The translations under genes were made by a program, and so were the position numbers. The notes beneath the pieces are model-generated. The model was not told the DNA's origin. It saw only the letters and a list, made by a program, of their open reading frames with translations, and made no database searches. Positions 9,098 through 19,506 of a stretch of 64,000 bases of DNA are shown piece by piece. Positions within the stretch are counted from its first letter, which is position 1, and each line of letters opens with the position of its first letter. The stretch is from Pseudomonadota bacterium (GTDB taxonomy: Bacteria; Pseudomonadota; Gammaproteobacteria; Burkholderiales; Gallionellaceae), in contig JAJZUP010000001.1 in NCBI GenBank assembly GCA_021848465.1, positions 930,001-994,000 on the forward strand, written 5' to 3'.

Positions 9098-9559
9098 ATG
9101 GAGCGAGCCAAGCTGGATTTGTGGGTGGGGATGTTTGTGGTGGCCGGATTCGCGGCTTTGGCAATCCTGGCGTTCAAGGTCGGGAACCTCGACTCGCTCA
9201 GCATGTCCGATACCTACGTTCTGAAAGCCAACTTCGGCAACATCGGCGGGCTGAAGGCTTCGGCCTCGGTGAAAAGCGCCGGGGTGGTGGTGGGGCGGGT
9301 AACCGACATCAAGCTGAACCCGGAAAGCTATGAAGCCCAGGTGACCATCAAGGTTGACAAGCATTACCAGTTTCCGAAAGATTCGCTGATCGGCATCATG
9401 ACGTCGGGGCTGCTGGGTGACCAGTACCTCAGCCTGAAGCCGGGCGTGGATGACGATATGTTGAAAAACGGCGATGTAATCAAGCAGGCGCGTTCGGCGA
9501 TTGTGCTGGAAGACCTGATTGGACAGGTGGTTGCCAGCAAGGCCGAGAGCGCCAAATAA
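9098..9559 (+). CDS. mlaD: MCE-domain lipid-binding protein MlaD
   Basis: A 153-residue membrane-anchored MCE protein. One N-terminal membrane helix (DLWVGMFVVAGFAALAILAF) is followed by a single MCE domain: YVLKANFGNIGGLKASASVK, SAGVVVGRVTDIKL, then SLIGIMTSGLLGDQYLSL. As a hexameric ring MlaD sits on MlaE and passes phospholipid to or from MlaC. The gene starts one base after the mlaE stop. Confidence 0.95.
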   Translation: MERAKLDLWVGMFVVAGFAALAILAFKVGNLDSLSMSDTYVLKANFGNIGGLKASASVKSAGVVVGRVTDIKLNPESYEAQVTIKVDKHYQFPKDSLIGIMTSGLLGDQYLSLKPGVDDDMLKNGDVIKQARSAIVLEDLIGQVVASKAESAK

Positions 9560-9573
9560 ACAGAGAGGTGAGT

Positions 9574-10203
9574 ATGAAACAATGGATTGCGACAGTTGCT
9601 GCCGGTGCGATGCTGGCGTTTACGACGTTTGCCCATGCGGTAAGCCAGGATGTGAATCCGGATGTGTTGGTGGAGAGCACCATCCATGAGGCGCTTGACC
9701 TGGTCAAGCACGAGAAGGACCAGAAAAAAATCCAGGCCATGGTGGACGAAAAAATCCTGCCGCTGTTCGACTTTACGCTGATTACCAAGCGCGCCATCGG
9801 GGTGGCCTGGAAGTCGGCCTCGGCCGAACAGAAGCAGCAACTGGTGGAGGAATTCCGCTCTTTGCTGGTGCGCGTGTTCATCTCCAAGGCCTTCAATAAC
9901 CTTGCCAATCGCACGATCAAGGTCGAGCGTGGCGATTTCAGCAGCGGCGATGATCAGGCCACCGTGCATACCGTGGTGAATACGCCGGGCGAGGCACCGT
10001 TGAGTGTGGATTACGATTTCAAGAAAACAGCGGGCGGCTGGAAGGTAGTTGACCTCGGCGTGGCCGGGCCGCGTGTGGCGCTGGAAATCTATCGCAACCA
10101 GTTCCAAGGGCAAATCCAGCAGGGCGGAGTGGACTCCGTCATCAAGTTTCTGGCCGACAAAAATCATGAGGCGGCGAGCGTGAAGAAGGCTGGTCTCAAG
10201 TGA
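9574..10203 (+). CDS. mlaC: Periplasmic phospholipid-binding protein MlaC
   Basis: 209 residues with a signal peptide (MKQWIATVAAGAMLAFTTFA, cleavage near AHA) and an MlaC/Ttg2D domain: PLFDFTLITKRAIGVAWKSA, EFRSLLVRVFISKAF and the late YDFKKTAGGWKVVDLGVAGP. It ferries phospholipids across the periplasm. I choose the ATG at 9574 because GAGAGG is well spaced before it; a GTG at 9568 overlaps that purine tract. Confidence 0.95.
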   Translation: MKQWIATVAAGAMLAFTTFAHAVSQDVNPDVLVESTIHEALDLVKHEKDQKKIQAMVDEKILPLFDFTLITKRAIGVAWKSASAEQKQQLVEEFRSLLVRVFISKAFNNLANRTIKVERGDFSSGDDQATVHTVVNTPGEAPLSVDYDFKKTAGGWKVVDLGVAGPRVALEIYRNQFQGQIQQGGVDSVIKFLADKNHEAASVKKAGLK

Positions 10204-10490
10204 CAGGTACCGCCGGCGACACGGTGCAGCTCTCCGGGCGCTTGACGCTGGAGCAATCGGTTGCGCTGTTCAACAAAGGCCTGCCGTGGCCGGATGGCGA
10301 AGCTGCGGTGCGCATCGATTTTGCGCAGGTCGAGGAGGTGGACTCCACGGCCGTGAGCCTGATGCTGTCCTGGCTGCGTGCCGCGCAGCAGAAAAATGTC
10401 GCGCTGGCATTTGTGAATGTGCCGGAAAATCTGTTGAGCCTGACCAAGCTGTATGGTGTGGACAGCACCTTGCCCTTGCAGGCGGCCTGA
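10200..10490 (+). CDS. mlaB: STAS-domain protein MlaB
   Basis: 96 residues, a single STAS domain: an N-terminal strand and loop (DTVQLSGRLTLEQSVALFNK), then the core IDFAQVEEVDSTAVSLMLSWLR with the conserved Asp-Ser-Thr. MlaB binds MlaF in the cytoplasm and is needed for the stability and activity of the ABC complex. It starts at a GTG that overlaps the mlaC stop codon, so the two are coupled. It is the last mla gene here; no ibaG/bolA gene follows, and murA is next. Confidence 0.92.
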   Translation: MTGTAGDTVQLSGRLTLEQSVALFNKGLPWPDGEAAVRIDFAQVEEVDSTAVSLMLSWLRAAQQKNVALAFVNVPENLLSLTKLYGVDSTLPLQAA

Positions 10491-11783
<1,293 letters not shown>

Positions 11784-11819
11784 GATTGCCTCCGGGCAAT
11801 ACGTTGGCAATTGCCTGAT

Positions 11820-11843
11820 GTAGGAGCGAGCTTGCTCGCGAAA
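11820..11843. repeat. REP-like palindromic element
   Basis: GTAGGAGCGAGCTTGCTCGC: a 6-base-arm hairpin (GCGAGC/GCTCGC, 2-base loop) preceded by GTAGGA. From memory this head-plus-hairpin layout matches REP sequences known from pseudomonads and relatives, which RAYT transposases mobilise. No RAYT gene is in the window. Confidence 0.6.
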
Positions 11844-11962
11844 GGGCTGGCCGTTCGTGCTGAGCGTAGGCGGTTTTGTCGCCGAAGTCGAAGGGTGAAC
11901 GTCAAAAGCAAAATCGTCGGGAGTGGCTCGAAAGAAAACCGCGGGGTGCGGCCCCGCACGCC

Positions 11963-11996
11963 GACTACTTTCTTTGTGCGGCCAAAGAAAGTAGTC
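11963..11996. repeat. Perfect 14-base-arm inverted repeat (dispersed hairpin repeat)
   Basis: The left arm GACTACTTTCTTTG and the right arm CAAAGAAAGTAGTC are exact reverse complements around a 6-base loop. A second GC-rich hairpin (GCGGGG/CCCCGC) lies directly upstream. From memory, near-identical hairpins occur in many proteobacterial intergenic regions. Confidence 0.65.
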
Positions 11997-12037
11997 AAAG
12001 AAATGCCGCCCCGGTTTGCCGCCCACTGTGTGGGTTC

Positions 12038-12148
12038 CCTCGATCAGTCACAAACGGGCGGGGCTGCGCAACTCGCACGATCCGCTACGCGGCCACGTGC
12101 TCAAACAGTGCTCGCCTAACTGCACCGCCCGTTCGCACCTGATCGAGG
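12038..12148. repeat. Compound long inverted repeat
   Basis: Outer arms CCTCGATCAG (12038-12047) and CTGATCGAGG (12139-12148) are perfect reverse complements. Inside them lie ACGGGCGG (12054-12061) and CCGCCCGT (12125-12132), again perfect. The enclosed loop is about 63 bases. It can fold as one large cruciform or RNA hairpin. Confidence 0.6.
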
Positions 12149-12291
12149 CGGCGCACAGGGGATGGGAATTCAACAGCGGTTTTGTGTGCGCTTTACGCAC
12201 GATTTATTTTGTTTGCCGCACGGCTAAAGCCACGCGGCATTGCTGCGCAGAACCCGATATTAACTATTTTGCGAGGAGCAGCGCGGTTTGG

Positions 12292-13017
12292 TTATTTGTA
12301 CTTGGCAAGCGATTTTGCGTACTTAACAGTAAGCTGGTGAAGAGTTTCGATATTTCCTTCGCTTATTAGCATAAGGATGCTTTCGCATTTATTTGTGCGG
12401 ATTGTGGGGAAACCCTTTTCGGTTTGAACAGGAACATTCAGGATTCCGCAAATAACGTTCATTGAGATTTGCTGCTGTTTTGTTGGGGATTGAGTAGATG
12501 CCCATTCATCATAGTGCCGAAAATTTGAAGCGGCTGCTGCAAATATTTCCCCAAGGGAAAAGCCGGAAAATATAGGTTCTGCATGGCGCCATTCCTCGTT
12601 TGATGCGTCGATATCTTGCTTTAATCTTTGCAGTAGATTATTCGAGATGACAGCTATTGATCCTGCAAGTGTAGAAGCTACCAATTGAGCTTCGATAATC
12701 GAATCGGTGGTTTCATGATATGCCTGCGGGTTTAGGCTAAGCGTGGGGTATTCTCCCCTCTCTCTTGAACGAGATAAGTTGTTAAATTTTATTGCTTCGC
12801 GTGCCATCGGTGTGAATAACTCTGTAATTGCTGATTCACTTTGACGCCAGCGTTCAATAAATCTAAATAATCCATTTGTGCTTCGGTTTCCGAGCTGTAA
12901 ATCGCCGTCTCTGGTAAGCGCAATGTCGCCGCTTGGGGTGAGCTGCAAGTCAAGGCCGTTTGTTAGTCTTTCAAGACCGAAGCGCGATAGTGTTTGGTCG
13001 AATTTTTGTGGGGGCAT
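12292..13017 (-). CDS. Hypothetical protein, unrecognised, probably accessory
   Basis: 241 residues that I do not recognise. No signal peptide or membrane helix is seen. The N-terminus has a doubled short motif (LDLQLTPSGDIALTRDGDLQ) reminiscent of the opening of some phage baseplate gp46-like proteins, but the rest does not follow that family, so I give no function. The middle contains a moderately hydrophobic helix (AQLVASTLAGSIAVISNNLL). Codon use is AT-richer than in murA or hisG, and the gene faces against both neighbours. Together with the repeat mosaic beside it this suggests an insertion between murA and hisG. No clear ribosome-binding site precedes the ATG. Confidence 0.6.
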   Translation of the reverse strand: MPPQKFDQTLSRFGLERLTNGLDLQLTPSGDIALTRDGDLQLGNRSTNGLFRFIERWRQSESAITELFTPMAREAIKFNNLSRSRERGEYPTLSLNPQAYHETTDSIIEAQLVASTLAGSIAVISNNLLQRLKQDIDASNEEWRHAEPIFSGFSLGEIFAAAASNFRHYDEWASTQSPTKQQQISMNVICGILNVPVQTEKGFPTIRTNKCESILMLISEGNIETLHQLTVKYAKSLAKYK

Positions 13018-13335
13018 AAAGATACTGTGATTGCATGGTTGTTATTCTTAATATGATGCAACATAAATTATGATGAGGATTGAATTTAAATCTGCATAAA
13101 ACTAAGCGAGTTGCCATTTGCCTTCGTGCGCTGCCACAAGAGTTTATAAACGAGCAGAGACTTGGTGATCACTGTTCAAGCCCAGCAGCGGGGCATGGTC
13201 TATATGTCTTACAGGTCGAGTTGCTCAGCTCCAATGGTTTAGCTTTTGATGGTTTATTAGTTGAAATCCGACACGGATTTCAATCTCTGTCCCATTTAAC
13301 GTTAAAATGCGTCCCTTTGAACAATTGGCCGAATT
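13018..13335. other. Intergenic region upstream of hisG
   Basis: 318 bases without a convincing gene. The left half is AT-rich and serves as the upstream region of the minus-strand hypothetical gene. The right half holds a perfect palindrome (13261-13283) and a -10-like TAAAAT (13303-13308) before hisG, with no good -35 box. Confidence 0.5.
13261..13283. promoter_or_regulatory. Perfect palindrome upstream of hisG, possible operator
   Basis: The arms TTGAAATCCG and CGGATTTCAA are exact reverse complements around ACA. The right arm ends about 20 bases before TAAAAT and so overlaps where a -35 box would lie. It is not followed by a T-run, so an operator is likelier than a terminator. Confidence 0.45.
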
Positions 13336-13974
13336 ATGACCATCACCATTGCCCTGTCGAAGGGCCGTATTTTTGAAGAGACCATGCCGCTGTTGAATGC
13401 GGCGGGCATTACCGCGCTGGAAGATCCGGAGTCTTCGCGCAAGCTGATTATCCCGACCAACCGCGCCGATGTGCGGCTGATCATTGTGCGCGCTTCCGAT
13501 GTGCCGACGTATGTGCAGTACGGCGCGGCGGACATGGGCGTGGCGGGCAAGGATGTGCTGAACGAGCACGGTGGCACGGGGCTGTACCAGCCGCTGGATT
13601 TGAATATCGCCAAGTGCCGCATGATGGTGGCGGTGCAGGAGGGGTTCGATTACGAGTCGGCGGTGAAGCAGGGCGCACGCTTGCGCGTGGCGACCAAGTA
13701 TGTGCAGACGGCGCGCGAGCACTTCGCCTCCAAGGGCGTGCATGTGGATTTGATCAAGCTGTACGGTTCGATGGAGCTGGCGCCGCTGGTAGGGCTGTCC
13801 GATGCGATTGTCGACCTGGTGAGCAGCGGCGGCACCTTGCGCGCCAACAACCTGAAGGCGGTGGAGCATATCGCCGATATTTCCTCGCGCCTGGTGGTGA
13901 ACCAGGCTTCGCTGAAGCTGAAACGTGCGCTGATCCAGCCGATGCTGGATGCGTTTGCAGGAGCCATTAAATGA
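13336..13974 (+). CDS. hisG: ATP phosphoribosyltransferase, short form, HisG
   Basis: The first step of histidine synthesis, joining ATP and PRPP. At 212 residues it is the short form: the catalytic domains are present ([17 protein letters not shown] at the start, [30 protein letters not shown] as the PRPP-binding region) but the C-terminal histidine-binding domain of the long form is absent. Short HisG needs HisZ for activity and feedback control; no hisZ lies in the window. The stop overlaps the hisD start (ATGA). Confidence 0.97.
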   Translation: MTITIALSKGRIFEETMPLLNAAGITALEDPESSRKLIIPTNRADVRLIIVRASDVPTYVQYGAADMGVAGKDVLNEHGGTGLYQPLDLNIAKCRMMVAVQEGFDYESAVKQGARLRVATKYVQTAREHFASKGVHVDLIKLYGSMELAPLVGLSDAIVDLVSSGGTLRANNLKAVEHIADISSRLVVNQASLKLKRALIQPMLDAFAGAIK

Positions 13975-15266
13975 AGATCACCCGACTCTCTACCCAGCAG
14001 GCCGATTTCGACAGCAGGCTGACGACGCTGCTGGCCTTTGAGGAAACGGCCGACGAGAAGCTGGAAGCGACGGTGGCTTCCATTCTGGCGGACGTGAAAA
14101 AACGCGGCGACGAGGCGGTGCTGGAATACACGCGCAAGTTCGACCGCTTGCCACTGGCCGACGCCAGGGCAATGGAGTTGCCGAAGGCCGAATTGAAGGC
14201 AGCGTTCGACAGTCTGCCTGCCGACCAGAAGGCGGCGCTGGAGCAGGCTGCTAAGCGCGTGACGGCTTACCATGAGAAGCAGGTGCAGCAGTCGTGGACA
14301 TACACCGAGGCGGACGGCACGATGCTCGGGCAGCAGATCACGGCACTGGATCGCGTGGGTCTGTATGTGCCGGGCGGCAAGGCGGCGTACCCGTCTTCCG
14401 TGCTGATGAATGCCTTGCCGGCCAAGGTGGCGGGCGTGGGCGAGCTGATCATGGTGGTGCCGACGCCGGACGGCACGCGCAACCAATTGGTGTTGGCAGC
14501 GGCTTACCTGTGCGGCGTGGATCGCGTATTCACCATCGGCGGTGCGCAGGCGGTGGGCGCGCTGGCTTATGGCACGGCGACCATCCCCAAGGTGGACAAG
14601 ATCGTCGGCCCCGGCAATGCCTATGTGGCCTCGGCCAAGCGCCGCGTGTTCGGCGTGTGCGGCATCGACATGATCGCCGGGCCGTCGGAAATCCTGGTGG
14701 TGTGCGACGGCAAGACCAACCCGGACTGGGTGGCGATGGACTTGTTCTCGCAGGCCGAGCACGATGAGCTGGCGCAGGCCATCCTGGTGTCGCCGGATGC
14801 GGCGTTCATTGAGGCGGTGGCAGCCAGCGCCAACAAGCTGCTGGAGCAGATGCCGCGCAAAACTATTATCCAGACCGCGCTGGAAAACCGCGGCGCGCTG
14901 ATTCATGTCGCCGACATGGATGAGGCGTGCCGCATCAGCAACCGTATCGCGCCGGAGCACTTGGAGCTGTCGGTGGAAGACCCGCAGGCCTGGCTGCCGA
15001 AGCTCAAGCACGCCGGGGCGATTTTCATGGGGCGCTATACCTCGGAATCGCTGGGCGACTACTGTGCCGGCCCCAACCACGTACTGCCGACCTCCGGCAC
15101 TGCGCGTTTCTCTTCGCCGCTGGGGGTCTATGACTTCCAGAAGCGCAGCAGCCTGATCCAGGTGTCGGCGCAGGGCGCGCAGACACTGGGGGCGATTGCG
15201 TCCTGCCTGGCGTTCGGCGAGGGGTTGCAGGCGCACGCGCAGTCGGCGCTGTTCCGCAAGGGCTGA
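13971..15266 (+). CDS. hisD: Histidinol dehydrogenase HisD
   Basis: A 431-residue zinc enzyme that oxidises histidinol to histidine in two NAD-dependent steps. Motifs seen are [54 protein letters not shown] (catalytic His and zinc ligands), RIAPEHLEL and [13 protein letters not shown]. It is translationally coupled to hisG. The next his genes (hisC, hisB) do not follow; tRNA genes do, so the his operon is split or ends here. Confidence 0.98.
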   Translation: MKITRLSTQQADFDSRLTTLLAFEETADEKLEATVASILADVKKRGDEAVLEYTRKFDRLPLADARAMELPKAELKAAFDSLPADQKAALEQAAKRVTAYHEKQVQQSWTYTEADGTMLGQQITALDRVGLYVPGGKAAYPSSVLMNALPAKVAGVGELIMVVPTPDGTRNQLVLAAAYLCGVDRVFTIGGAQAVGALAYGTATIPKVDKIVGPGNAYVASAKRRVFGVCGIDMIAGPSEILVVCDGKTNPDWVAMDLFSQAEHDELAQAILVSPDAAFIEAVAASANKLLEQMPRKTIIQTALENRGALIHVADMDEACRISNRIAPEHLELSVEDPQAWLPKLKHAGAIFMGRYTSESLGDYCAGPNHVLPTSGTARFSSPLGVYDFQKRSSLIQVSAQGAQTLGAIASCLAFGEGLQAHAQSALFRKG

Positions 15267-15311
15267 TCTCCGCAAAGTTTTGCCGTTGAGTCGCGATTTT
15301 TCAGATTGTCT

Positions 15312-15340
15312 TTGACAAGCAGGGCGGATGTATGGATAAT
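15312..15340 (+). promoter_or_regulatory. Promoter of the tRNA-Tyr/Gly/Thr-tuf operon
   Basis: A consensus TTGACA, a 17-base spacer and GATAAT, then CGCGGG. It lies 15 bases before the tRNA-Tyr gene. The GC-rich bases after the -10 box are typical of stringently controlled stable-RNA promoters. Confidence 0.8.
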
Positions 15341-15355
15341 CGCGGGCTCATTTTT

Positions 15356-15441
15356 GGAGGGGTGGCCGAGTGGTTAAAGGCAGCAGACTGTAAATCTGCC
15401 CTCTTACGAGTACGATGGTTCGAATCCGTCCCCCTCCACCA
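15356..15441 (+). tRNA. tRNA-Tyr (GTA)
   Basis: An 86-base class II tRNA with acceptor arms GGAGGGG/CCCCTCC, anticodon GTA in the loop of CAGACTGTAAATCTG, a long variable arm, a TTCGAAT T-loop and an encoded CCA. It is the first of three tRNAs leading into tuf, the same order as the E. coli tyrU-glyT-thrT-tufB operon. Confidence 0.97.
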
Positions 15442-15512
15442 GATTCTAGTATTAAAGAAGTGCCGGGTTGTAACGATCACATGACTTTATGTGGTTGTTG
15501 GTTGGGAACTCC

Positions 15513-15586
15513 GCGGGTGTAGCTCAATGGTAGAGCAGAAGCCTTCCAAGCTTACGACGAGGGTTCGATTCCCTTCACCCGCTCCA
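15513..15586 (+). tRNA. tRNA-Gly (TCC)
   Basis: A 74-base tRNA with acceptor arms GCGGGTG/CACCCGC, anticodon TCC within AAGCCTTCCAAGCTT, GGTTCGATTCC in the T-arm and an encoded CCA. Confidence 0.97.
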
Positions 15587-15597
15587 GTTTGCAGCAT

Positions 15598-15672
<75 letters not shown>

Positions 15673-15735
15673 AGGGTTTTTTGGTTGTTTTTTATTAATT
15701 GAGGCGTCATACGCCGGTGATGAGGGTGATAAATC

Positions 15736-16926
<1,191 letters not shown>

Positions 16927-16944
16927 GAAGGATTCAGGATGTGG

Positions 16945-16982
16945 AAAACAGGGTTCAGGAAAGTATTGCTGAATCCTGTTTT
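16945..16982 (+). terminator. Terminator-like hairpin after tuf copy 1
   Basis: The 14-base arms AAAACAGGGTTCAG and CTGAATCCTGTTTT pair with a single G-T wobble around a 10-base loop, and the right arm ends in four T. Readthrough to tRNA-Trp and secE is possible. Confidence 0.65.
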
Positions 16983-17006
16983 GCTGCATCCCGCTCCAAA
17001 GTTTAT

Positions 17007-17082
17007 AGGCCAGTAGCTCAATTGGTAGAGTATCGGTCTCCAAAACCGAGGGTTGGGGGTTCGAGACCCTCCTGGCCTGCCA
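17007..17082 (+). tRNA. tRNA-Trp (CCA)
   Basis: A 76-base tRNA with acceptor arms AGGCCAG/CTGGCCT, anticodon CCA in TCGGTCTCCAAAACCGA, and encoded CCA end. It sits between tuf and secE, the usual proteobacterial place. Confidence 0.97.
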
Positions 17083-17110
17083 GTTAAAAGTTGAAACGGA
17101 TCGTTTGCTC

Positions 17111-17455
17111 ATGGCTGACAAGATCAAATTAGTGCTTGCATTCCTGCTGGTAGTGGCGGGAGTGGTCGGCTTTTATGTGTTGCACGACAGTCCGGCTGTG
17201 GTGCGCGTGCTCTCGGTATTAGGGGGTGTTGCGCTGGCGGTGGGTGTGTTGTGGACTACCGAGCTGGGTAAGCGTCTGTTCGGCTTTGTTCAGGATTCCG
17301 TTGCGGAATCCAAGCGTGTTGTATGGCCAACGCGTGCCGAGACCCTGCAGACCACCGGTGTGGTGGTGCTGTTTGCGGTGGTGATGGCGCTGTTTCTGTG
17401 GGCTGTGGATGCGAGCCTGTTATTGGTCGTCAACAAATTAATGGGACGGAGTTAA
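17111..17455 (+). CDS. secE: Preprotein translocase subunit SecE
   Basis: A 114-residue membrane protein with helices LVLAFLLVVAGVVGFYVL, VLSVLGGVALAVGVLW and the C-terminal TTGVVVLFAVVMALFLWAVD. The conserved amphipathic segment ESKRVVWPTRAETLQTT precedes the last helix. SecE clamps the SecY channel. I use the ATG at 17111; an upstream TTG adds two residues. nusG follows after 3 bases. Confidence 0.96.
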   Translation: MADKIKLVLAFLLVVAGVVGFYVLHDSPAVVRVLSVLGGVALAVGVLWTTELGKRLFGFVQDSVAESKRVVWPTRAETLQTTGVVVLFAVVMALFLWAVDASLLLVVNKLMGRS

Positions 17456-17458
17456 GTA

Positions 17459-17992
17459 ATGGCTAAGCGCTGGTATGTTGTGCATACGTACTCCCAGTTT
17501 GAGAAAAGCGTGCAGCGTGCCTTGCAGGAGCGCATTGTGCGCGAGGGCATGGAAGACCTGTTCGGCCAAATCCTGGTTCCAGTGGAAGAAGTGGTTGAGC
17601 TGAAGTCCGGACAGAAGAGCATCAGCGAGCGCAAGTTCTTCCCCGGTTATGTACTGGTCGAGATGGAAATGACCGACGAGAGCTGGCATCTGGTGAAGAA
17701 CACGCCCAAGGTTACCGGTTTCCTCGGCGGTTCCGCCATGAAGCCGACGCCGATTAGCCAGAAGGAAGTCGACAATATCATGTCGCAGATGCAGGCAGGG
17801 GTCGAGAAGCCGCGTCCCAAGATCCTGTTCGAGGTGGGCGAGACTGTGCGCGTCAAGGAAGGTCCGTTTACCGATTTCAATGGAACAGTGGAAGACGTCA
17901 ATTACGACAAGAGCAAGCTGCGGGTGGCGGTTACGATTTTCGGTCGCTCGACACCTGTGGAACTGAATTTCGGCCAAGTAGAGAAGGCCTAG
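17459..17992 (+). CDS. nusG: Transcription termination/antitermination factor NusG
   Basis: 177 residues. The NGN domain starts at [20 protein letters not shown], and the C-terminal KOW domain has [22 protein letters not shown]. It binds RNA polymerase and couples it to Rho or to ribosomal protein S10. It is translated directly after secE. Confidence 0.98.
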   Translation: MAKRWYVVHTYSQFEKSVQRALQERIVREGMEDLFGQILVPVEEVVELKSGQKSISERKFFPGYVLVEMEMTDESWHLVKNTPKVTGFLGGSAMKPTPISQKEVDNIMSQMQAGVEKPRPKILFEVGETVRVKEGPFTDFNGTVEDVNYDKSKLRVAVTIFGRSTPVELNFGQVEKA

Positions 17993-17999
17993 TGGGGAA

Positions 18000-18079
18000 G
18001 GGATAAGGGAGAAGGGGGAGGGGTAAAGCCGGTTTCGGCAGTTACCTGTCACCCTTCCCTCTTCTCCCTTCTCGGTTTT
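18000..18079 (+). terminator. Purine/pyrimidine inverted repeat after nusG, terminator-like
   Basis: A purine-only arm of G-runs and A (18000-18025) faces a pyrimidine arm (18050-18075), with an inner small hairpin GCCG-GTTT-CGGC in the loop and TTTT after the second arm. Pairing is imperfect but long. It could terminate or attenuate transcription between nusG and rplK. Confidence 0.5.
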
Positions 18080-18140
18080 GAACGGGGAGTGTATCGGAGT
18101 AGTTGCGGTATGCGTTTAACCCACATTTAGGAGTAGCAAA

Positions 18141-18575
18141 ATGGCAAAGAAGATTGTCGGCTATATCAAGCTGCAAGTTCCGGCCGGTAAGGCCAATCCC
18201 AGTCCTCCCATCGGTCCCGCTCTCGGTCAGCGCGGCCTGAACATCATGGAGTTTTGTAAGGCATTCAATGCGCAGACCCAAGGCGTTGAGCCAGGTCTGC
18301 CGATCCCGGTGGTGATTACTGCATTTGCAGACAAGAGCTTCACCTTCGTGATGAAGACGCCTCCTGCGACCATTCTGATCAAGAAGGCCGCTGGCGTGCA
18401 AAAGGGCAGCAAGACCCCGCATACCGACAAGGTAGGCAAGCTGACCCGCAAGCAGGCTGAAGAAATCGCGAAAACCAAACAACCCGACCTGACGGCAGCC
18501 GACATGGACGCCGCGGTGCGCACCATCGCTGGCAGCGCACGCAGCATGGGCATTACTGTGGAAGGGGTGAATTAA
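18141..18575 (+). CDS. rplK: 50S ribosomal protein L11
   Basis: 144 residues. The N-terminal [20 protein letters not shown] and the C-terminal [20 protein letters not shown] are the L11 signatures. It binds 23S rRNA at the GTPase-associated centre and is needed for RelA activation. The gap to rplA is 2 bases, so the two are coupled. Confidence 0.98.
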   Translation: MAKKIVGYIKLQVPAGKANPSPPIGPALGQRGLNIMEFCKAFNAQTQGVEPGLPIPVVITAFADKSFTFVMKTPPATILIKKAAGVQKGSKTPHTDKVGKLTRKQAEEIAKTKQPDLTAADMDAAVRTIAGSARSMGITVEGVN

Positions 18576-18577
18576 TC

Positions 18578-19273
18578 ATGGCAAAAATTTCCAAGCGTTA
18601 TAAGGCCATCGCAGCCAAGGTTGATCGCAGCAAGCTGTATTCGCTGGATGAGGCCCTGAAGCTGGTTAAAGAAACCGCCAAGGCAAAGTTTGACGAATCC
18701 ATCGACGTGGCCGTGAATCTGGGCGTGGATGCGAAGAAGTCCGACCAGCTCGTGCGCGGCTCTGTTGTGCTGCCAAAGGGTACCGGCAAGAGCGTGCGTG
18801 TGGCTGTGTTCGCGCAAGGCCCCAAGGCTGCTGAAGCCAAGGCTGCCGGCGCAGACATCGTTGGTTTTGACGACCTGGCTGAGAGCATCAAGGCCGGCAA
18901 TATGGATTTCGATGTGGTGATCGCTTCTCCGGACGCAATGCGTATCGTGGGGGCGTTGGGCCAGATCCTCGGTCCGCGCGGCTTGATGCCGAACCCCAAG
19001 GTTGGTACCGTGACTCCGGATGTTGCCGGTGCAGTGAAGAATGCCAAGGCTGGTCAAGTGCAGTACCGCACCGACAAGAACGGCATCATCCAGTGCACGA
19101 TCGGCCGCGCTTCGTTTGAAGCCGATGCGCTGAAGGAAAACATGCTGGCGCTGATCGATGCATTGAACAAGGCCAAGCCAGCTGCCTCCAAAGGCATATA
19201 CCTGAAGAAAATCGCGATCTCCAGCACCATGGGTGTGGGCATTCGCGTCGAGCAGGCCAGCCTGACCGCCTGA
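18578..19273 (+). CDS. rplA: 50S ribosomal protein L1
   Basis: 231 residues. Key segments are [38 protein letters not shown] and the RNA-binding [18 protein letters not shown]. It forms the mobile L1 stalk at the E site and in E. coli represses its own operon with L11. Confidence 0.98.
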   Translation: MAKISKRYKAIAAKVDRSKLYSLDEALKLVKETAKAKFDESIDVAVNLGVDAKKSDQLVRGSVVLPKGTGKSVRVAVFAQGPKAAEAKAAGADIVGFDDLAESIKAGNMDFDVVIASPDAMRIVGALGQILGPRGLMPNPKVGTVTPDVAGAVKNAKAGQVQYRTDKNGIIQCTIGRASFEADALKENMLALIDALNKAKPAASKGIYLKKIAISSTMGVGIRVEQASLTA

Positions 19274-19506
19274 TGTCGTGTTTCTGGCGCGGGCTCCGTC
19301 CCGCGCCGCAAGTTCTTTGTATCGCTGGTTGCATAGGCGTCAAAGACCGTAGGTGTCCGGGAGCGGTTGACCCGGGCTTAAATGGCGCAAGCCGGCCCAC
19401 GTAGATGGTGTGCCCTGCGAGCAGGAATGATGTTGTTGCTCCTGTCTTGAGGTCGCAGTTGTTAACCTGGATACCGCAAGGTATCTGCGTAAAGATGGAG
19501 AAGACT
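19274..19506 (+). promoter_or_regulatory. L10-type leader upstream of rplJ, with a preceding hairpin
   Basis: A 230-base untranslated stretch between rplA and rplJ. It opens with a strong hairpin, GGCGCGGG (19286-19293) against CCCGCGCC (19300-19307). It continues with CAAAGACCGTAGGTGTCCGG and pairable segments near GGTTGACCCGGGC. Position and layout match the L10 leader, to which L10-(L7/L12)4 binds to repress rplJL. The structure was judged by eye. Confidence 0.6.

Larger units (their letters stand above)
11784..12291. other. 508-base gene-free stretch made of dispersed palindromic repeats
   Basis: I see no coding region here. The stretch is a mosaic: a REP-like hairpin (11820-11843), a degenerate inverted repeat of a second type (11851-11901), a 14-base-arm hairpin (11963-11996), a long compound inverted repeat (12038-12148), and smaller hairpins such as GTGCG/CGCAC. 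Open frames across it have no recognisable similarity and follow the repeat symmetry. Confidence 0.6.

Noticed and set aside
13650-15275. 541-codon open frame on the minus strand
   Set aside because: Antisense to hisG and hisD; Arg/His-rich composition typical of a shadow frame in GC-rich DNA.
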